NCBI GenBank assembly: GCA_013150915.1
Contig: JAADJE010000014.1
Span: 1 to 32,762, forward strand
Source of the DNA: Gammaproteobacteria bacterium
Lineage (GTDB): Bacteria; Pseudomonadota; Gammaproteobacteria; BMS3Bbin11
Length of the DNA stretch: 32,762 nucleotides
Direction: 5' to 3'
Below are positions 1-7,086 of this stretch, in pieces. Below the pieces are notes generated by a model that saw only the letters and a list, made by a program, of their open reading frames with translations, was not told the DNA's origin and did no database searches. How positions within the stretch are numbered: the stretch's first letter is position 1; each line of letters opens with the position of its first letter. Made by a program: the position numbers and the translations under genes.

Positions 1-51
1 TAACTTATTGATATTATTGCTGTTGATTGTTGTCAGCTGTTGTTTTGAACG

Positions 52-98
52 GACTCTTAATCAGCGGGTCGAAGGTTCGAATCCTTCACGGCCCACCA
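52..98 (+). tRNA. tRNA-Lys(CUU) 3' fragment (att-site remnant)
   Basis: The anticodon loop (CTCTTAA, anticodon CTT), variable region, T-arm (GAAGG-TTCGAAT-CCTTC), acceptor 3' strand and encoded CCA are all present. The acceptor 5' strand, D-arm and 5' side of the anticodon stem are absent; the sequence upstream is AT-rich and cannot pair. The 3' anticodon strand TCAGC would need GCTGA, but the window has ACGGA. This is what is left at the distal end of an integrative element that recombined in the anticodon-loop/3' half of tRNA-Lys. The intact tRNA would then lie off the left edge. It is not a functional tRNA. Confidence 0.85.
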
Positions 99-106
99 TA
101 TAAAAC

Positions 107-144
107 AAAGGCTTACAGCGTTTTCGCTTGCAGGCCTTTTTTTT
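107..144 (+). terminator. Rho-independent terminator after the tRNA-Lys fragment
   Basis: The arms AAAGGC and GCCTTT enclose an inner CAGCG/CGCTTG partial stem, and a run of eight T follows. It lies 9 nt after the CCA end. It looks like the native terminator of the tRNA gene, which suggests that this side is the original chromosomal flank of the tRNA. Confidence 0.8.
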
Positions 145-161
145 ATGCGTTACGTAGTTAT

Positions 162-217
162 ACGGGGTCAGGTCTATATTTTAGACTTTTAGTATAAATT
201 ATAGACCTGACCCCAAT
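162..217. repeat. 56-bp palindromic repeat, copy 1
   Basis: The perfect 15-bp arms GGGGTCAGGTCTATA (164-178) and TATAGACCTGACCCC (200-214) are separated by 21 nt. All 56 nt are identical to 1473-1528. The form is that of a REP-type or small non-autonomous palindromic element; similar GGGGTCAGGT...ACCTGACCCC repeats accompany REP-associated tyrosine transposases, but no transposase is present here. Confidence 0.85.
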
Positions 218-264
218 TTTAACATCAACCGGCAACATAGCATCGGGATCCCTGAAGCAGGCAC

Positions 265-354
265 ATGGTAAATCCTTTCATTAAAACCAAAAGAAGTTTC
301 TCAATGGCAATACCTGGACTGCTATTTCTTCTGGTGGGTGCTGGTTTTCTGTAG
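265..354 (+). CDS. Possible 29-aa hydrophobic peptide
   Basis: An ATG-to-TAG reading frame has a basic N-terminus (KTKRS) followed by one hydrophobic stretch (GLLFLLVGAGFL). There is no convincing ribosome binding site and no recognised family. It could be a single-span membrane micro-protein or a remnant of a longer gene. Confidence 0.15.
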   Translation: MVNPFIKTKRSFSMAIPGLLFLLVGAGFL

Positions 355-452
355 ATATCTATTCTTTACTTGCAGAAAACCCGAATTCACATAGTATAGT
401 CGATTAGCCACTGGAATATTTTTAGGCACTGCTTAGAGAGTAACTAGACTTC

Positions 453-771
453 ATGCGAATTTCAGGATACAAGTTTGGTAAGATAGTCATTGAAAATAAA
501 ACCTATACTTCCGACGTGATCATATTACCGGAGCAGGCAAGGGCATAACCGGGATATGACGGATCTCGACGATATTATGAGCGCAAAACCGGACGTACTA
601 ATTATTGGCACGGGTTATTATGGCCGCATGTGGGTGCCGGATGAAACCAGACGAGACTTGGGAGAGCAGGGCATAAAAGTTCGGCAGGCGAAAACAGGCG
701 ATGCTGTTTCTGGATTTAATGCCTTGCAAAAAAAATGTACGAGAATCGTTGCCGCGCTTCGTTTGACGTGA
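453..771 (+). pseudogene. Mth938/DUF498-domain protein, frameshifted
   Basis: The N-terminal half of an Mth938-like domain (MRISGYKFGKIVIENKTY, then SDVIILPE) starts at ATG 453 and hits TAA at 546-548. The rest of the same domain continues in another frame from about 541, passing through DLDDIMSAKPDVLIIGTGYY and ending in the family-typical VAALRLT before TGA at 769-771. Compared with the usual layout, a few residues of the WWR..G linker are also missing at the junction near 537-545. The molecular function of this small alpha/beta fold is poorly known in bacteria. The ATG at 556 in the second frame could still yield a 71-aa C-terminal piece. The gene lies inside the segment bracketed by the two 56-bp palindromes. 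A single-base sequencing error would not explain the missing linker. Confidence 0.75.
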
Positions 772-777
772 TGAATA

Positions 778-912
778 ATGAGCGACAATCGGGGACAGGC
801 CGTAATTTACCAGGAATATTTTGACTGGACAAAACAGATTCTAGACCCGCTTCGTGGTCTTCATGAGAAATTGGAAAAAATGTTTGATGTTGTTTGTGCG
901 AACAATCGATAG
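778..912 (+). CDS. Possible 44-aa protein
   Basis: An ORF begins 6 nt after the stop of the broken Mth938 gene and encodes MSDNRGQAVIYQEYFDWTKQ followed by an amphipathic LRGLHEKLEKMFDVV stretch. No family is recognised and the ribosome binding site is weak. It could be a genuine small helical protein or chance. Confidence 0.2.
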   Translation: MSDNRGQAVIYQEYFDWTKQILDPLRGLHEKLEKMFDVVCANNR

Positions 913-936
913 TGGAAAAGCATAGAGGGTCATAGA

Positions 937-1458
937 ATGCACCATAGAAAACGCCTTAGAAATCTCTTCAGAATGTTATTCGTATTCGCTGTAATGTCAA
1001 ATATCGTCTATGCGGAGAGCTTGCCCAAACAAGTTGTTTTACCTCTAAAGTTGGCCAGCCAGTCTGCTGATGCCGCCATGGCGCAATGCCGGCTCGATGG
1101 TTACAAGGTAAGTATCGCTGTCGTTGATAGATCCGGTATCCTAATGTACCAAATCAGGGATGACGGGGCCGGGGTACATACCGTTGATAGCAGCCGGCGC
1201 AAGGCCTACACTGCCGCAAGCATGGGGGCCCCTACACAATTCTTCGCTGAGCTTATCGCTCGTATTCCGGAGGTACAGGGGCTTAGGGATATGAATGACT
1301 CCATTCTGATTCTGGGAGGTGGGTTACCTGTAAAACTTTCGGGTGAGGTTGTGGGGGGAATTGGCGTAGGCGGGGCTCCCGGCGGTAAATTGGATGAAGC
1401 CTGTGCACGGGCTGGACTCAAGGCTATAAACGCGGACCTCTATGAGAAGGCTGAATAG
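937..1458 (+). CDS. Exported GlcG/HbpS-family protein
   Basis: This 173-aa protein has a basic N-terminus and hydrophobic segment (LFRMLFVFAVMSNIVYA, about residues 10-27) that read as a Sec signal peptide. One GlcG/HbpS (DUF336) domain follows: LKLASQSADAAMAQCRLDGY, then VSIAVVDRSG, the SSRRKAYTAAS helix, and the glycine-rich LILGGGLPVKLSGEVVGGIG to VGGAPGGKLDEACA end. Family members bind haem or small molecules, or occur as accessory proteins in glycolate and other catabolic loci; the role here cannot be deduced. The ATG at 937 has AGAGGG about 8 nt upstream. It stands alone between two palindromic repeats, with no catabolic neighbours. The family call is firm, the function open. Confidence 0.8.
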   Translation: MHHRKRLRNLFRMLFVFAVMSNIVYAESLPKQVVLPLKLASQSADAAMAQCRLDGYKVSIAVVDRSGILMYQIRDDGAGVHTVDSSRRKAYTAASMGAPTQFFAELIARIPEVQGLRDMNDSILILGGGLPVKLSGEVVGGIGVGGAPGGKLDEACARAGLKAINADLYEKAE

Positions 1459-1472
1459 CATCCGAACAAACA

Positions 1473-1528
1473 ACGGGGTCAGGTCTATATTTTAGACTTT
1501 TAGTATAAATTATAGACCTGACCCCAAT
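1473..1528. repeat. 56-bp palindromic repeat, copy 2
   Basis: This copy is identical to 162-217 (arms at 1475-1489 and 1511-1525). It ends 9 nt before the GTG start of the next gene and so occupies the place where a promoter or ribosome binding site would be expected. Confidence 0.85.
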
Positions 1529-1537
1529 GATTTATCA

Positions 1538-3577
1538 GTGAGAAAACTAACAATATATCTTCAGAATAAACGTCTACTAAAATACAGCGCGGCTTTTATC
1601 CTGCTTGCTGCAATACTTCTTCGCGCGTTGTTTATGTATGCCAGCCTTAATTATCTGCCGGTTACCACTGACGAAGCCATGAGTGTTCTGGCTGCCAAGC
1701 GGATTTGGGGCGGTACATGGCTGATTTTAATGCCGGGTACTCCCTATTTTTTTCCTTTCGAATCATACCTGCTTTCACCCCTTGTCGACTTGATGCCACG
1801 CAATGCAGTGGGTGTACGGTATCTGCCATTCATACTTGGTTCTATTTCAGTTATCGGATTTCTATACATCGCGAGACGATGCCTGCAAAAAGATAGCCGA
1901 TGGCCAGCCTATGCCTGGATACTTATTCCGTCCACATACATACTCATGTACCAGTCCGGTTACATTCCAACAAATTATGCGGTCACTGTAACATTCGCAT
2001 GGCTTGTCGTGTTGCTTTTTGATATAGGCCAAAAGCGTGCTCATCGTAACTTTTTGATCTTTGTTGTTGGCGTGCTTGGCGGACTTGCATTCAGCACACA
2101 TATCCTATCGATTGCCTTTGTATTTCCTGCATTTTTGTTCTTGTTCCTTGGTGACAATGCCAGACACATCGTAGCACGTACTGTATCCCTGTCAGCGGGG
2201 GCGGTGATAGGACTACTGCCCTTTCTACTGTCATTAATTGTTTACCCGGAAGCACACCGTGCCGTATCACAACTTACCCCATGGAATAAAATTCTTTATA
2301 AATTATGGAACCCAGGACTCACCGAGACCCTGCCAGGAGTACTTGGAATTAATCCAACGTTATTCCCTGATTTTGATGCTTACCTTAACCAGCCCCATTT
2401 TCTGCGAACTACCGTCGCTTACGTTTATCTGGCTATCTTAATCCTGGTTGTCGCAAACAGAACGATGCTGTTTATACGGCGTGTTCGTCTGCACCGCTGG
2501 CCCTCATTCGAGGTACATGATCTGTTTGTTGCGGCGTCAGTCATAGCGATCGTACTCTATTCAATGAACATGCGGGCACAATCGGAAACTTATCGTTACC
2601 TATTGATCCCAGCACTCTATTTCCCCTTTCTACTGGCTTACGCCTATTCAATTAGCCAATTCCACGTCAGAGTGGCCATCGGCATGTTTACCGTTTTTTT
2701 GTTGCTTTTTAATATAACGACCTCTGCAAGGATAATCCGTATATGGGGATTACCGCACTTTCCAGGAGAGATTGCCAGGACACCGCCCATCACCGAACTG
2801 ATTGCGACCCTCAAAAGAGACAATATAGACAGATGTTATGCAACATTTTGGCTGGCCTATCGGATTACATACGAGACAGACGAGGCAATCGTATGCTCAC
2901 CTCCATACAATGAACGTTTTTTAGGCTGGCCTCAACCTTACAAGCAATTGGTTGACCAGTCACAGAAGGCCCCATATGTTCTGTCAACCGGATTTGACAC
3001 ACGACTACCAGTCGCTACTTTTGAAAAGCATATGGCGGCATACAATGTGTCATACGAAAAAAGGAAAGTAGGCGCGTTCACTCTATACGAAAATTTTCTC
3101 CATCAACCCTCAATACATGATAAAACTGTCGCAACAACTGGTTATACGCTTAGCGGGACTCATAACGCATCAACACTCTCAAATTTAAGTGACGCTAGCG
3201 AAAACAGTGTATGGAATAGTGGTATTCGTCAACAAGCCGGCATGTGGTTACAGGCTGATTTCAGAAACAAGATAAAAATACAAAGGGTAACGTTGGTTTA
3301 TCCTTTCCTGTATCCTAAAATCCCGGATGATTTTGCCGCGAATACAATCAGGATTTATGGCAAGATCGACAACTCGTGGACTATCTTAGCGGACAACATT
3401 AAACATCAGTTTGACAGAATACGTTTCAAAGATGGTCGCCCCATTTATGGGGGTGCCCATCAGACAATCTGGTTTAATCCAGCCCTGGTGAGCGCCATCA
3501 AGGTCGAGATTCTTGTGCCCAGAGCCGGGAAGACCTGGAATATAGGGACGCTTGAATTCGGTGCATACAGAGAATAA
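1538..3577 (+). CDS. GT-C-type membrane glycosyltransferase with C-terminal beta-sandwich
   Basis: This 679-aa protein has a first membrane segment at about residues 15-37, then an external loop with an acidic pair (TTDEAMSVLAAKRIWGG) typical of GT-C lipid-phosphate-sugar transferases (ArnT/PMT-like). Eight to ten more hydrophobic segments run to about residue 400. The rest is soluble. The last ~150 residues (DASENSVWNSGIRQQAG... LQADF... IRIYG) resemble a discoidin/F5-8C-type galactose-binding sandwich. Such enzymes transfer a sugar from a polyprenyl-phosphate donor on the periplasmic face; donor and acceptor are unknown here. The start is GTG at 1538, because no ATG is in frame upstream and the frame must begin before the first membrane segment. 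No ribosome binding site is visible, since the 56-bp repeat ends 9 nt upstream, so expression may be altered. Confidence 0.7.
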   Translation: MRKLTIYLQNKRLLKYSAAFILLAAILLRALFMYASLNYLPVTTDEAMSVLAAKRIWGGTWLILMPGTPYFFPFESYLLSPLVDLMPRNAVGVRYLPFILGSISVIGFLYIARRCLQKDSRWPAYAWILIPSTYILMYQSGYIPTNYAVTVTFAWLVVLLFDIGQKRAHRNFLIFVVGVLGGLAFSTHILSIAFVFPAFLFLFLGDNARHIVARTVSLSAGAVIGLLPFLLSLIVYPEAHRAVSQLTPWNKILYKLWNPGLTETLPGVLGINPTLFPDFDAYLNQPHFLRTTVAYVYLAILILVVANRTMLFIRRVRLHRWPSFEVHDLFVAASVIAIVLYSMNMRAQSETYRYLLIPALYFPFLLAYAYSISQFHVRVAIGMFTVFLLLFNITTSARIIRIWGLPHFPGEIARTPPITELIATLKRDNIDRCYATFWLAYRITYETDEAIVCSPPYNERFLGWPQPYKQLVDQSQKAPYVLSTGFDTRLPVATFEKHMAAYNVSYEKRKVGAFTLYENFLHQPSIHDKTVATTGYTLSGTHNASTLSNLSDASENSVWNSGIRQQAGMWLQADFRNKIKIQRVTLVYPFLYPKIPDDFAANTIRIYGKIDNSWTILADNIKHQFDRIRFKDGRPIYGGAHQTIWFNPALVSAIKVEILVPRAGKTWNIGTLEFGAYRE

Positions 3578-3587
3578 ATAAAATAAG

Positions 3588-3606
3588 AAATAGGTTAAGC
3601 CTATTT
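3588..3606 (+). terminator. Weak hairpin terminator after the glycosyltransferase
   Basis: The arms AAATAGG and CCTATTT form a perfect 7-bp stem with a 5-nt loop. The 3' arm runs into a four-T stretch. It lies 11 nt after the stop codon. The stem is AT-rich, so its efficiency is uncertain. Confidence 0.45.
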
Positions 3607-3626
3607 TACAATGTAATAAACACTTT

Positions 3627-3654
3627 ACTGAGATGACGGAGGCACAATCTCAGT
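3627..3654. repeat. 8-bp inverted repeat between convergent genes
   Basis: ACTGAGAT and ATCTCAGT are separated by 12 nt. The hairpin lies between the convergent glycosyltransferase and hipA genes. It has no T-run on either strand, so it may be a structural or processing element rather than a terminator. Confidence 0.4.
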
Positions 3655-3735
3655 GTTCGTCAACAGTAACAATAATTCAGGTCTGGTCAACTGTTGTCTT
3701 GAACCCCTTTAAGGTTATGAGCGACTACTTACTTG

Positions 3736-5103
3736 TTAAAGGGATACCAATTTATTTTTAATGTCTAAATGAATATTTATCAGGTTTAATTTATTTTCTT
3801 TTGGCAGTGCTGATAAGGCCTCAATGCGTTTGTCGTAGTCGTCAGTGACCTTCACAAGTCTTTCAATGCTGTCGAATAGTATTGACCGGGTGATACCTAA
3901 ATTCTTACTAAAGTGGAGCAGTGCCGTTGAGAAATCTATAAAGCTCCCATCATCATTCATGTCACCGTAGTGACCAAAACTCATGCCGGGTGGGGTGAGT
4001 TCGTTGTGAATACTGTACGCGCGCATAGGTGTTGGGTCGTACACTGGACTAAATGCTGTTTCATTGTTTTTTTCGAGGAAGGACAGGTTTTCCAGGTGCA
4101 GGTCGCCGTTGCCGGTTAGCATCGCTAAGAGCAGTCGTTCAAGTAAATGGTGTTTTGCTTTAGCGCGGTCATTGACTAAGCCCACATACGGGTTATCGAT
4201 GGCACTGGCAATATGGTCATAACTGGTGCTGTAGTGATTTGTGATTTCATTGCTACCGGATGCAAGTACCGAATATACCGATTCCATAAATACTGTACCG
4301 CCTGTTCGAGTGCGGTCAAAGCGTTCGATTGCAAGTGCAGCTAACCCTTTAATTTTTACTGGCCAATAGCGTGGCACATCAAAACCTGCTTCACGATGCA
4401 CTTCTAACCCAAGCTGTTCTAGCTCAATGATGCCTGGATACTGGGCATTGTTTTCAAGTTTTAAAATAATGTCTGTACGATCGGTGTCACCAAATCGCGT
4501 AGGTAAACCAATTCGTCCATCCCATCCTGACTGGGCAATTGATAACATCAGTTTGGGGATGGCACCACCGACAGTAGGCGTTGGTCCCAGCAGGTCGATG
4601 AGAATTCCTGCATCATCATCAAACCAGGCCATAAATTCTTTTAAGCTGAAACCAAATTCATCATCGAGTTCAATCAGTCCTTTCTTTGATGGCGTGGCAT
4701 ACCACTGTATCGCTATTTCATCGCTTTCAAATACATCGAGATGTCCAATGGCGCCATGACCAGAGCGAATCAGAATATTCCAGTCGGTGTCGAAGCCTGG
4801 CTGGGTATCAAGGTTAATCTGTTTTAGATACTTCAGTACCAGTGCACGTTGAAAGTTGTGTTCACTGCGAGGTGGGACCAGGGCCTGCAATGGCGGCATC
4901 AGGTCAAAGTATTCGTTACGCTCACGTACAATCGTACTAGTGAAAAATTCCGGTGCGTAGACCAGTCCTAATCCCCGCAAACCAGTATCTGTATAACCCT
5001 CATCGTAGGTAAACCTGCATTCGATGTCAGTAACGGCAAGGGTCCCCATCTTAACAGGTTGTGGGCCTAGCCTGGTCCAGATAACAGCAGAGCGATCTTT
5101 CAT
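3736..5103 (-). CDS. hipA: HipA-family serine/threonine kinase toxin
   Basis: This 455-aa protein has the HipA layout. An N-terminal subdomain is followed by the P-loop-like VGGAIPKLML at 178-187 (HipA autophosphorylation loop region), an ATP-contact lysine in IILKLE (K215), the catalytic loop GNGDLHLENL at 331-340 (D334, N339) and the metal-binding YDPTP at 354-358 (D356). All kinase residues look intact. Characterised HipA toxins phosphorylate aminoacyl-tRNA synthetases such as GltX and induce dormancy; the target here is unknown. The gene lies 15 nt downstream of a small HTH gene in the usual antitoxin-toxin order and is probably co-transcribed and neutralised by that partner. Confidence 0.88.
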   Translation of the reverse strand: MKDRSAVIWTRLGPQPVKMGTLAVTDIECRFTYDEGYTDTGLRGLGLVYAPEFFTSTIVRERNEYFDLMPPLQALVPPRSEHNFQRALVLKYLKQINLDTQPGFDTDWNILIRSGHGAIGHLDVFESDEIAIQWYATPSKKGLIELDDEFGFSLKEFMAWFDDDAGILIDLLGPTPTVGGAIPKLMLSIAQSGWDGRIGLPTRFGDTDRTDIILKLENNAQYPGIIELEQLGLEVHREAGFDVPRYWPVKIKGLAALAIERFDRTRTGGTVFMESVYSVLASGSNEITNHYSTSYDHIASAIDNPYVGLVNDRAKAKHHLLERLLLAMLTGNGDLHLENLSFLEKNNETAFSPVYDPTPMRAYSIHNELTPPGMSFGHYGDMNDDGSFIDFSTALLHFSKNLGITRSILFDSIERLVKVTDDYDKRIEALSALPKENKLNLINIHLDIKNKLVSL

Positions 5104-5118
5104 GGCCTTGAAAGCACT

Positions 5119-5364
5119 TTAGAATAACTGACCTTTTCGTACCAGTGAGGGTATGTCGGTATTATCATCAACCCATATCAGCTTTTTACCTACGCTGCGG
5201 CCAAGCTCCGTCAGTGTGCTCAATTTTGCATCGTCGGCCTTTTTTAGCCGTGATAAAGACACTTCTCCCAATGAAGAGATTTCGGCCAGTTGTTTCTGGG
5301 TCATACCGTTGGCTTTTGCTTCCTGCAGTACTTCGAGTACCAGTTCGTGCAATGGGGTGTCCAT
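5119..5364 (-). CDS. hipB: HipB-like XRE-family antitoxin
   Basis: This 81-aa protein carries a helix-turn-helix (MTQKQLAEISSLGEVSLSRL, about residues 21-40) followed by a helix (KLSTLTELGRSVGKKLIWVD) and a C-terminal tail ending in LVRKGQLF. It is the standard size and position for the antitoxin of a HipBA pair, directly upstream of hipA. It is expected to bind HipA and repress its own promoter. A consensus-like promoter and three symmetrical sequence elements lie just upstream. The start codon has no strong Shine-Dalgarno. Confidence 0.83.
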   Translation of the reverse strand: MDTPLHELVLEVLQEAKANGMTQKQLAEISSLGEVSLSRLKKADDAKLSTLTELGRSVGKKLIWVDDNTDIPSLVRKGQLF

Positions 5365-5374
5365 AAATTACCCA

Positions 5375-5480
5375 ATATGATAATTGATGGGCGAATTATA
5401 CTAAAAATAATCGTAAATGTAAATATAATAATTAACAAAGATGTTAATTATTGTTTTATATTAGCTATTAATTATCATAT
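5375..5480 (-). promoter_or_regulatory. hipBA promoter with operator candidates
   Basis: Read on the minus strand, TTTACA (5418-5423), a 17-bp spacer and TATAAT (5395-5400) make a near-consensus sigma-70 promoter about 30 nt before hipB. Three symmetry elements surround it. AATAATTAAC and GTTAATTATT (5427-5452, 6-nt spacer) abut the -35 on its upstream side. ATATGATAATT (5375-5385) and its exact inverse AATTATCATAT (5470-5480) lie downstream of the -10 and upstream of the palindrome. This fits HipB autoregulation; binding is inferred. Confidence 0.6.
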
Positions 5481-5633
5481 AGGATAAGTATATTTCAATA
5501 AAAAACGAGAGGGATCGGTGCCGATAGCGGCAAAAACAAGAAAGAGATGAGCTGCCTCCCCTATGTTGTTTATGCCGATTTCTATGCGAGTTTAAGTAAA
5601 GAGCAGTGATCTTGACTGCCACGCGAATTCGAT
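5481..5633. other. Non-coding stretch upstream of hipBA
   Basis: This is the remainder of the 369-bp gap between the YVTN gene and hipB. No gene or repeat is recognised between the hipBA control region and the hairpin beginning at 5635. Confidence 0.5.
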
Positions 5634-5634
5634 A

Positions 5635-5720
5635 AAAACCCCACTTCGTCTGCCATCGCTCATCGGCAAGCGGTGAACCCGACGATCACCTCACGGGTTA
5701 GCCGCTGATACCGGGGTTTT
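5635..5720 (-). terminator. Branched hairpin terminator of the YVTN gene
   Basis: On the minus strand, 13 nt after the stop codon, AAAACCCC pairs with GGGGTTTT across 86 nt. A second stem lies inside: AGCGG-tg-AACCCG (5669-5681) against CGGGTT-ag-CCGCT (5694-5706). The minus-strand 3' side ends GGGGTTTTT, so it can act as an intrinsic terminator. The length and two-stem structure are unusual, and it might also be a mobile palindrome. Confidence 0.6.
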
Positions 5721-5733
5721 GCTCAGGTTGCCC

Positions 5734-7086
5734 TCAGTTGACGACAACCATCTGGTGGCCTTCGCCACGTACCTTAATTTTACCGATTACCTTGAATTGC
5801 TTCGCATCGATGACCCAGACAAAAGGTTTTTCCCTGCTGGATACGTAGATCTTGCCTGTGTTTCCAATCACCTTGACATGATACGGCGCTGGGTCGAGCT
5901 TCAGGGTTCGCACCTTTCCAGTTTTGACATTGACAGCTACTAGCTTGTTGTCCTTCTTCGTACTCGCGTATAAGGTCTCACCATCAGGGGAGATATCAAT
6001 ACCGTGGGGATTATTGCCAATGGTAAATGTTTTCACCACCTTGAGTTTTTCCAGGGAAACCTTGGATATCGTTCCACCACGGCTATTATTGGTATAGACG
6101 AACTTTTCGTCCGGAGACATCACGATGTGTTCCGGACCCTTGCCAACAATTATGTTTCTGCTGACAATCCAGTTTTTGGTGTCGATTACACTGAGTGTAT
6201 TATTCCCTGCATTACTCACGTACATCTGCTCACCGTCCTGGGAAAACGCGACATAGTTCGGTTGTGGCCCCGTATAGATGTTGCGAAATATTTTCTTCGT
6301 TGCCAGATCAATCAAACTGATCGTCCCGGCAGTTGTGTGAGCAGATACGGCATATTTCCCATCCGGTGTAACAAAGGTGTGATGTGCCATACCCCTGACC
6401 TTGATGGTAGCTTCCAGTTTGTTATCCGCTACACGAATCAGTGAAACTGTACTGATCCCCACAGCGGGAAGCAAACCGCCTGCAGAGGCTGCATGGTGCT
6501 TTTTGTGTTCCTTATCTGACATGCCTTTGGGTTTTGCCATCCCGGGCTGACCAGGTTTACTCGCACCGCCATGGTCTTTCATCGCAGGTTTAGCCATTGC
6601 CTTGGGTTTGCCACCCATTGCCGAATGACCCTGTGTCTTCATGCCAGCACTCGGCTGTGGATGATGTTTCGCATGATCCGCTGCCGATACACCGGCAGGT
6701 TTTGTCATCACCGATGGAACAGGTGCTGGCGCTGTTGTCTTTCCATACCCCGGCGCGGGTACGCGGGCAGAACCCGCCATCGTTGATGGGGCAGATTTTG
6801 ACATGCCCGTCTTGCCTGACATTTTTCCGTGTCCCCCCATTTTCGAGCGACCCGCGATCACCTCATCGTTGGAGCCCGCAACCAGATACTCACCATTTGG
6901 TGTCAATGACAGACCGTGAATATTTTTGAAGCCAGTGATCTTGCCAATTGCCTTGTCCGTTGCTGCATCCACGATAAGTATTTCATTCGCAGTACCCAGT
7001 GGTATATACACGGTCGGGCTTGCCAGTGACGTCAGCGGGGCCAACATAGCGCCCCCACCGAGTAGTAAAAATTTAAGTGTATTCAT
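5734..7086 (-). CDS. Exported YVTN beta-propeller protein with Met/His-rich insert
   Basis: The product is 450 aa from the ATG at 7086, chosen because AAGGTGA lies 7-8 nt upstream; a GTG three codons earlier falls within that Shine-Dalgarno. Residues 1-23 form a signal peptide ending LTSLASP. A seven-bladed-type propeller follows with repeated YVTN-like motifs (SPDEKFVYTNNSRGGTISKV, SPDGETLYASTKKDNKLVAV). Between the first blade and the rest, residues ~80-205 are a low-complexity insert rich in Met, His, Lys, Gly, Ala and Pro (GGHGKMSGKTGMSK, DHAKHHPQP, KEHKKHH). This looks like a metal-binding linker. Propellers of this type act in the periplasm as binding or redox-partner proteins; copper or another soft metal is a reasonable guess. 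It is monocistronic. Confidence 0.8.
   Translation of the reverse strand: MNTLKFLLLGGGAMLAPLTSLASPTVYIPLGTANEILIVDAATDKAIGKITGFKNIHGLSLTPNGEYLVAGSNDEVIAGRSKMGGHGKMSGKTGMSKSAPSTMAGSARVPAPGYGKTTAPAPVPSVMTKPAGVSAADHAKHHPQPSAGMKTQGHSAMGGKPKAMAKPAMKDHGGASKPGQPGMAKPKGMSDKEHKKHHAASAGGLLPAVGISTVSLIRVADNKLEATIKVRGMAHHTFVTPDGKYAVSAHTTAGTISLIDLATKKIFRNIYTGPQPNYVAFSQDGEQMYVSNAGNNTLSVIDTKNWIVSRNIIVGKGPEHIVMSPDEKFVYTNNSRGGTISKVSLEKLKVVKTFTIGNNPHGIDISPDGETLYASTKKDNKLVAVNVKTGKVRTLKLDPAPYHVKVIGNTGKIYVSSREKPFVWVIDAKQFKVIGKIKVRGEGHQMVVVN

Larger units (their letters stand above)
99..452. other. Intergenic region with one repeat copy
   Basis: This 354-bp stretch holds the tRNA terminator, the first copy of the 56-bp palindromic repeat (162-217) and a possible 29-codon hydrophobic ORF (265-354). 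Nothing else recognisable is seen. Confidence 0.6.

Noticed and set aside
1-98. A complete functional tRNA-Lys
   Set aside because: No acceptor 5' strand or D-arm exists in the preceding 51 nt, and the anticodon stem does not pair.
162-1528. CRISPR array from the two 56-bp repeats
   Set aside because: There are only two copies, 1.3 kb apart, with genes between them and no cas genes.
6004-6444. 146-aa plus-strand frame opposite the YVTN gene
   Set aside because: It is a mirror of the propeller coding sequence with no independent start signal.
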